In this document: one piece after another, positions 5,330 to 5,508 of the stretch
Position numbering within the stretch: the stretch's first letter is position 1
How the letters are laid out: each line of letters opens with the position of its first letter
NCBI GenBank assembly: GCA_017547995.1
Contig: JAFYNW010000292.1
Span: forward strand, 1 to 5,508
DNA length: 5,508 bases
Origin: Clostridia bacterium
Lineage (GTDB): Bacteria; Bacillota; Clostridia; Oscillospirales; Butyricicoccaceae
Direction: 5' to 3'
Notes under the pieces: generated by a model
Told to the model about the DNA's origin: nothing
Databases searched by the model: none
What the model saw: only the letters and a program-made list of their open reading frames with translations
Translations under genes and position numbers: made by a program

Positions 5330-5508
5330 CTACTTGTTAAGATGATGGATTATCTTTTCAGCGCATTCGTCGGCTGTTATTTTGTGGGTATCGACCTCGA
5401 TGTCATAGCCATCCTTCGGGAAAAGATATGTAAACGAGCTTTCGGCCGAGCCGACGCAACGGTCGCCTCTCGCCTTCTCTCTTTCACGCAGGATTTCCAC
5501 AGGACAGG
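5330..5508 (-). CDS. Chloramphenicol phosphotransferase-like P-loop protein, C-terminal part (cut by window edge)
   Basis: Only the last 58 residues are present; the 5' end lies beyond the window. The frame reads CPVEILREREKARGDR, then VGSAE, then GYDIEVDTHKITADECAEKI, and ends in TAG. This order, C-x-hydrophobic-E-hydrophobic-L-x-x-R-E-x-A-R-G-D-R followed by YD-hydrophobic-E-V-D-T and E-x-x-A-x-x-I, matches the C-terminus of the chloramphenicol phosphotransferase-like family (Pfam CPT, P-loop kinases). The RGDR stretch belongs to the lid region near the nucleotide. The P-loop itself would lie off the edge. Streptomyces CPT phosphorylates chloramphenicol, but most relatives have unknown substrates, so drug resistance should not be assumed. 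It is probably the first visible gene of the unit that continues into the two small membrane protein genes. Confidence 0.75.
   Translation of the reverse strand, partial: CPVEILREREKARGDRCVGSAESSFTYLFPKDGYDIEVDTHKITADECAEKIIHHLNK

Overview
The window looks like chromosomal DNA from a Gram-positive bacterium of the class Clostridia, possibly an Oscillospiraceae/Ruminococcaceae-type gut anaerobe. This rests on strong AGGAGG-type ribosome binding sites, compact intrinsic terminators with U-tracts, near-consensus sigma-A promoters, a FliB-like protein together with a TIGR01906/DUF1461 membrane protein, and a short two-hairpin repeat that recalls dispersed repeats of this group. The taxonomic call is an inference from style, not from a marker gene. 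No tRNA, rRNA, CRISPR array, transposase or integrase gene was seen.

Everything readable is on the minus strand, so transcription runs from high to low coordinates, in three units. Unit 1 (5508 to about 4642) holds the 3' end of a chloramphenicol-phosphotransferase-like P-loop kinase (cut by the window edge), a 124-residue three-helix membrane protein of unknown function and a 77-residue membrane-anchored zinc-ribbon protein. It ends at a strong hairpin terminator (4647-4672). Unit 2 starts at a promoter at 4544-4572 and reads a long PhzF-family protein with an extra C-terminal domain that resembles SUKH/SMI1-KNR4, then a TIGR01906/DUF1461 membrane protein, then a FliB-like cysteine-rich protein. 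Gaps are 9 and 3 bases, and the Shine-Dalgarno sequence of each downstream gene lies in or against the end of the gene before it. A hairpin at 1365-1402 ends the unit. Unit 3 is a single MFS transporter gene with its own promoter (1338-1366), whose -35 box overlaps the foot of that hairpin, and a strong terminator at 37-63.

There is no gene-free stretch longer than 300 bases. The longest gap, 4514-4675, holds the unit 1 terminator, the repeat-like element and the unit 2 promoter. The shared job of the unit 2 genes cannot be read from the sequence. The most notable points are the PhzF plus SUKH-like fusion, the FliB-like gene without visible flagellar neighbours, the His-rich tail of the transporter, and the repeat-like element. 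I see no convincing new multi-gene defence or mobile system.
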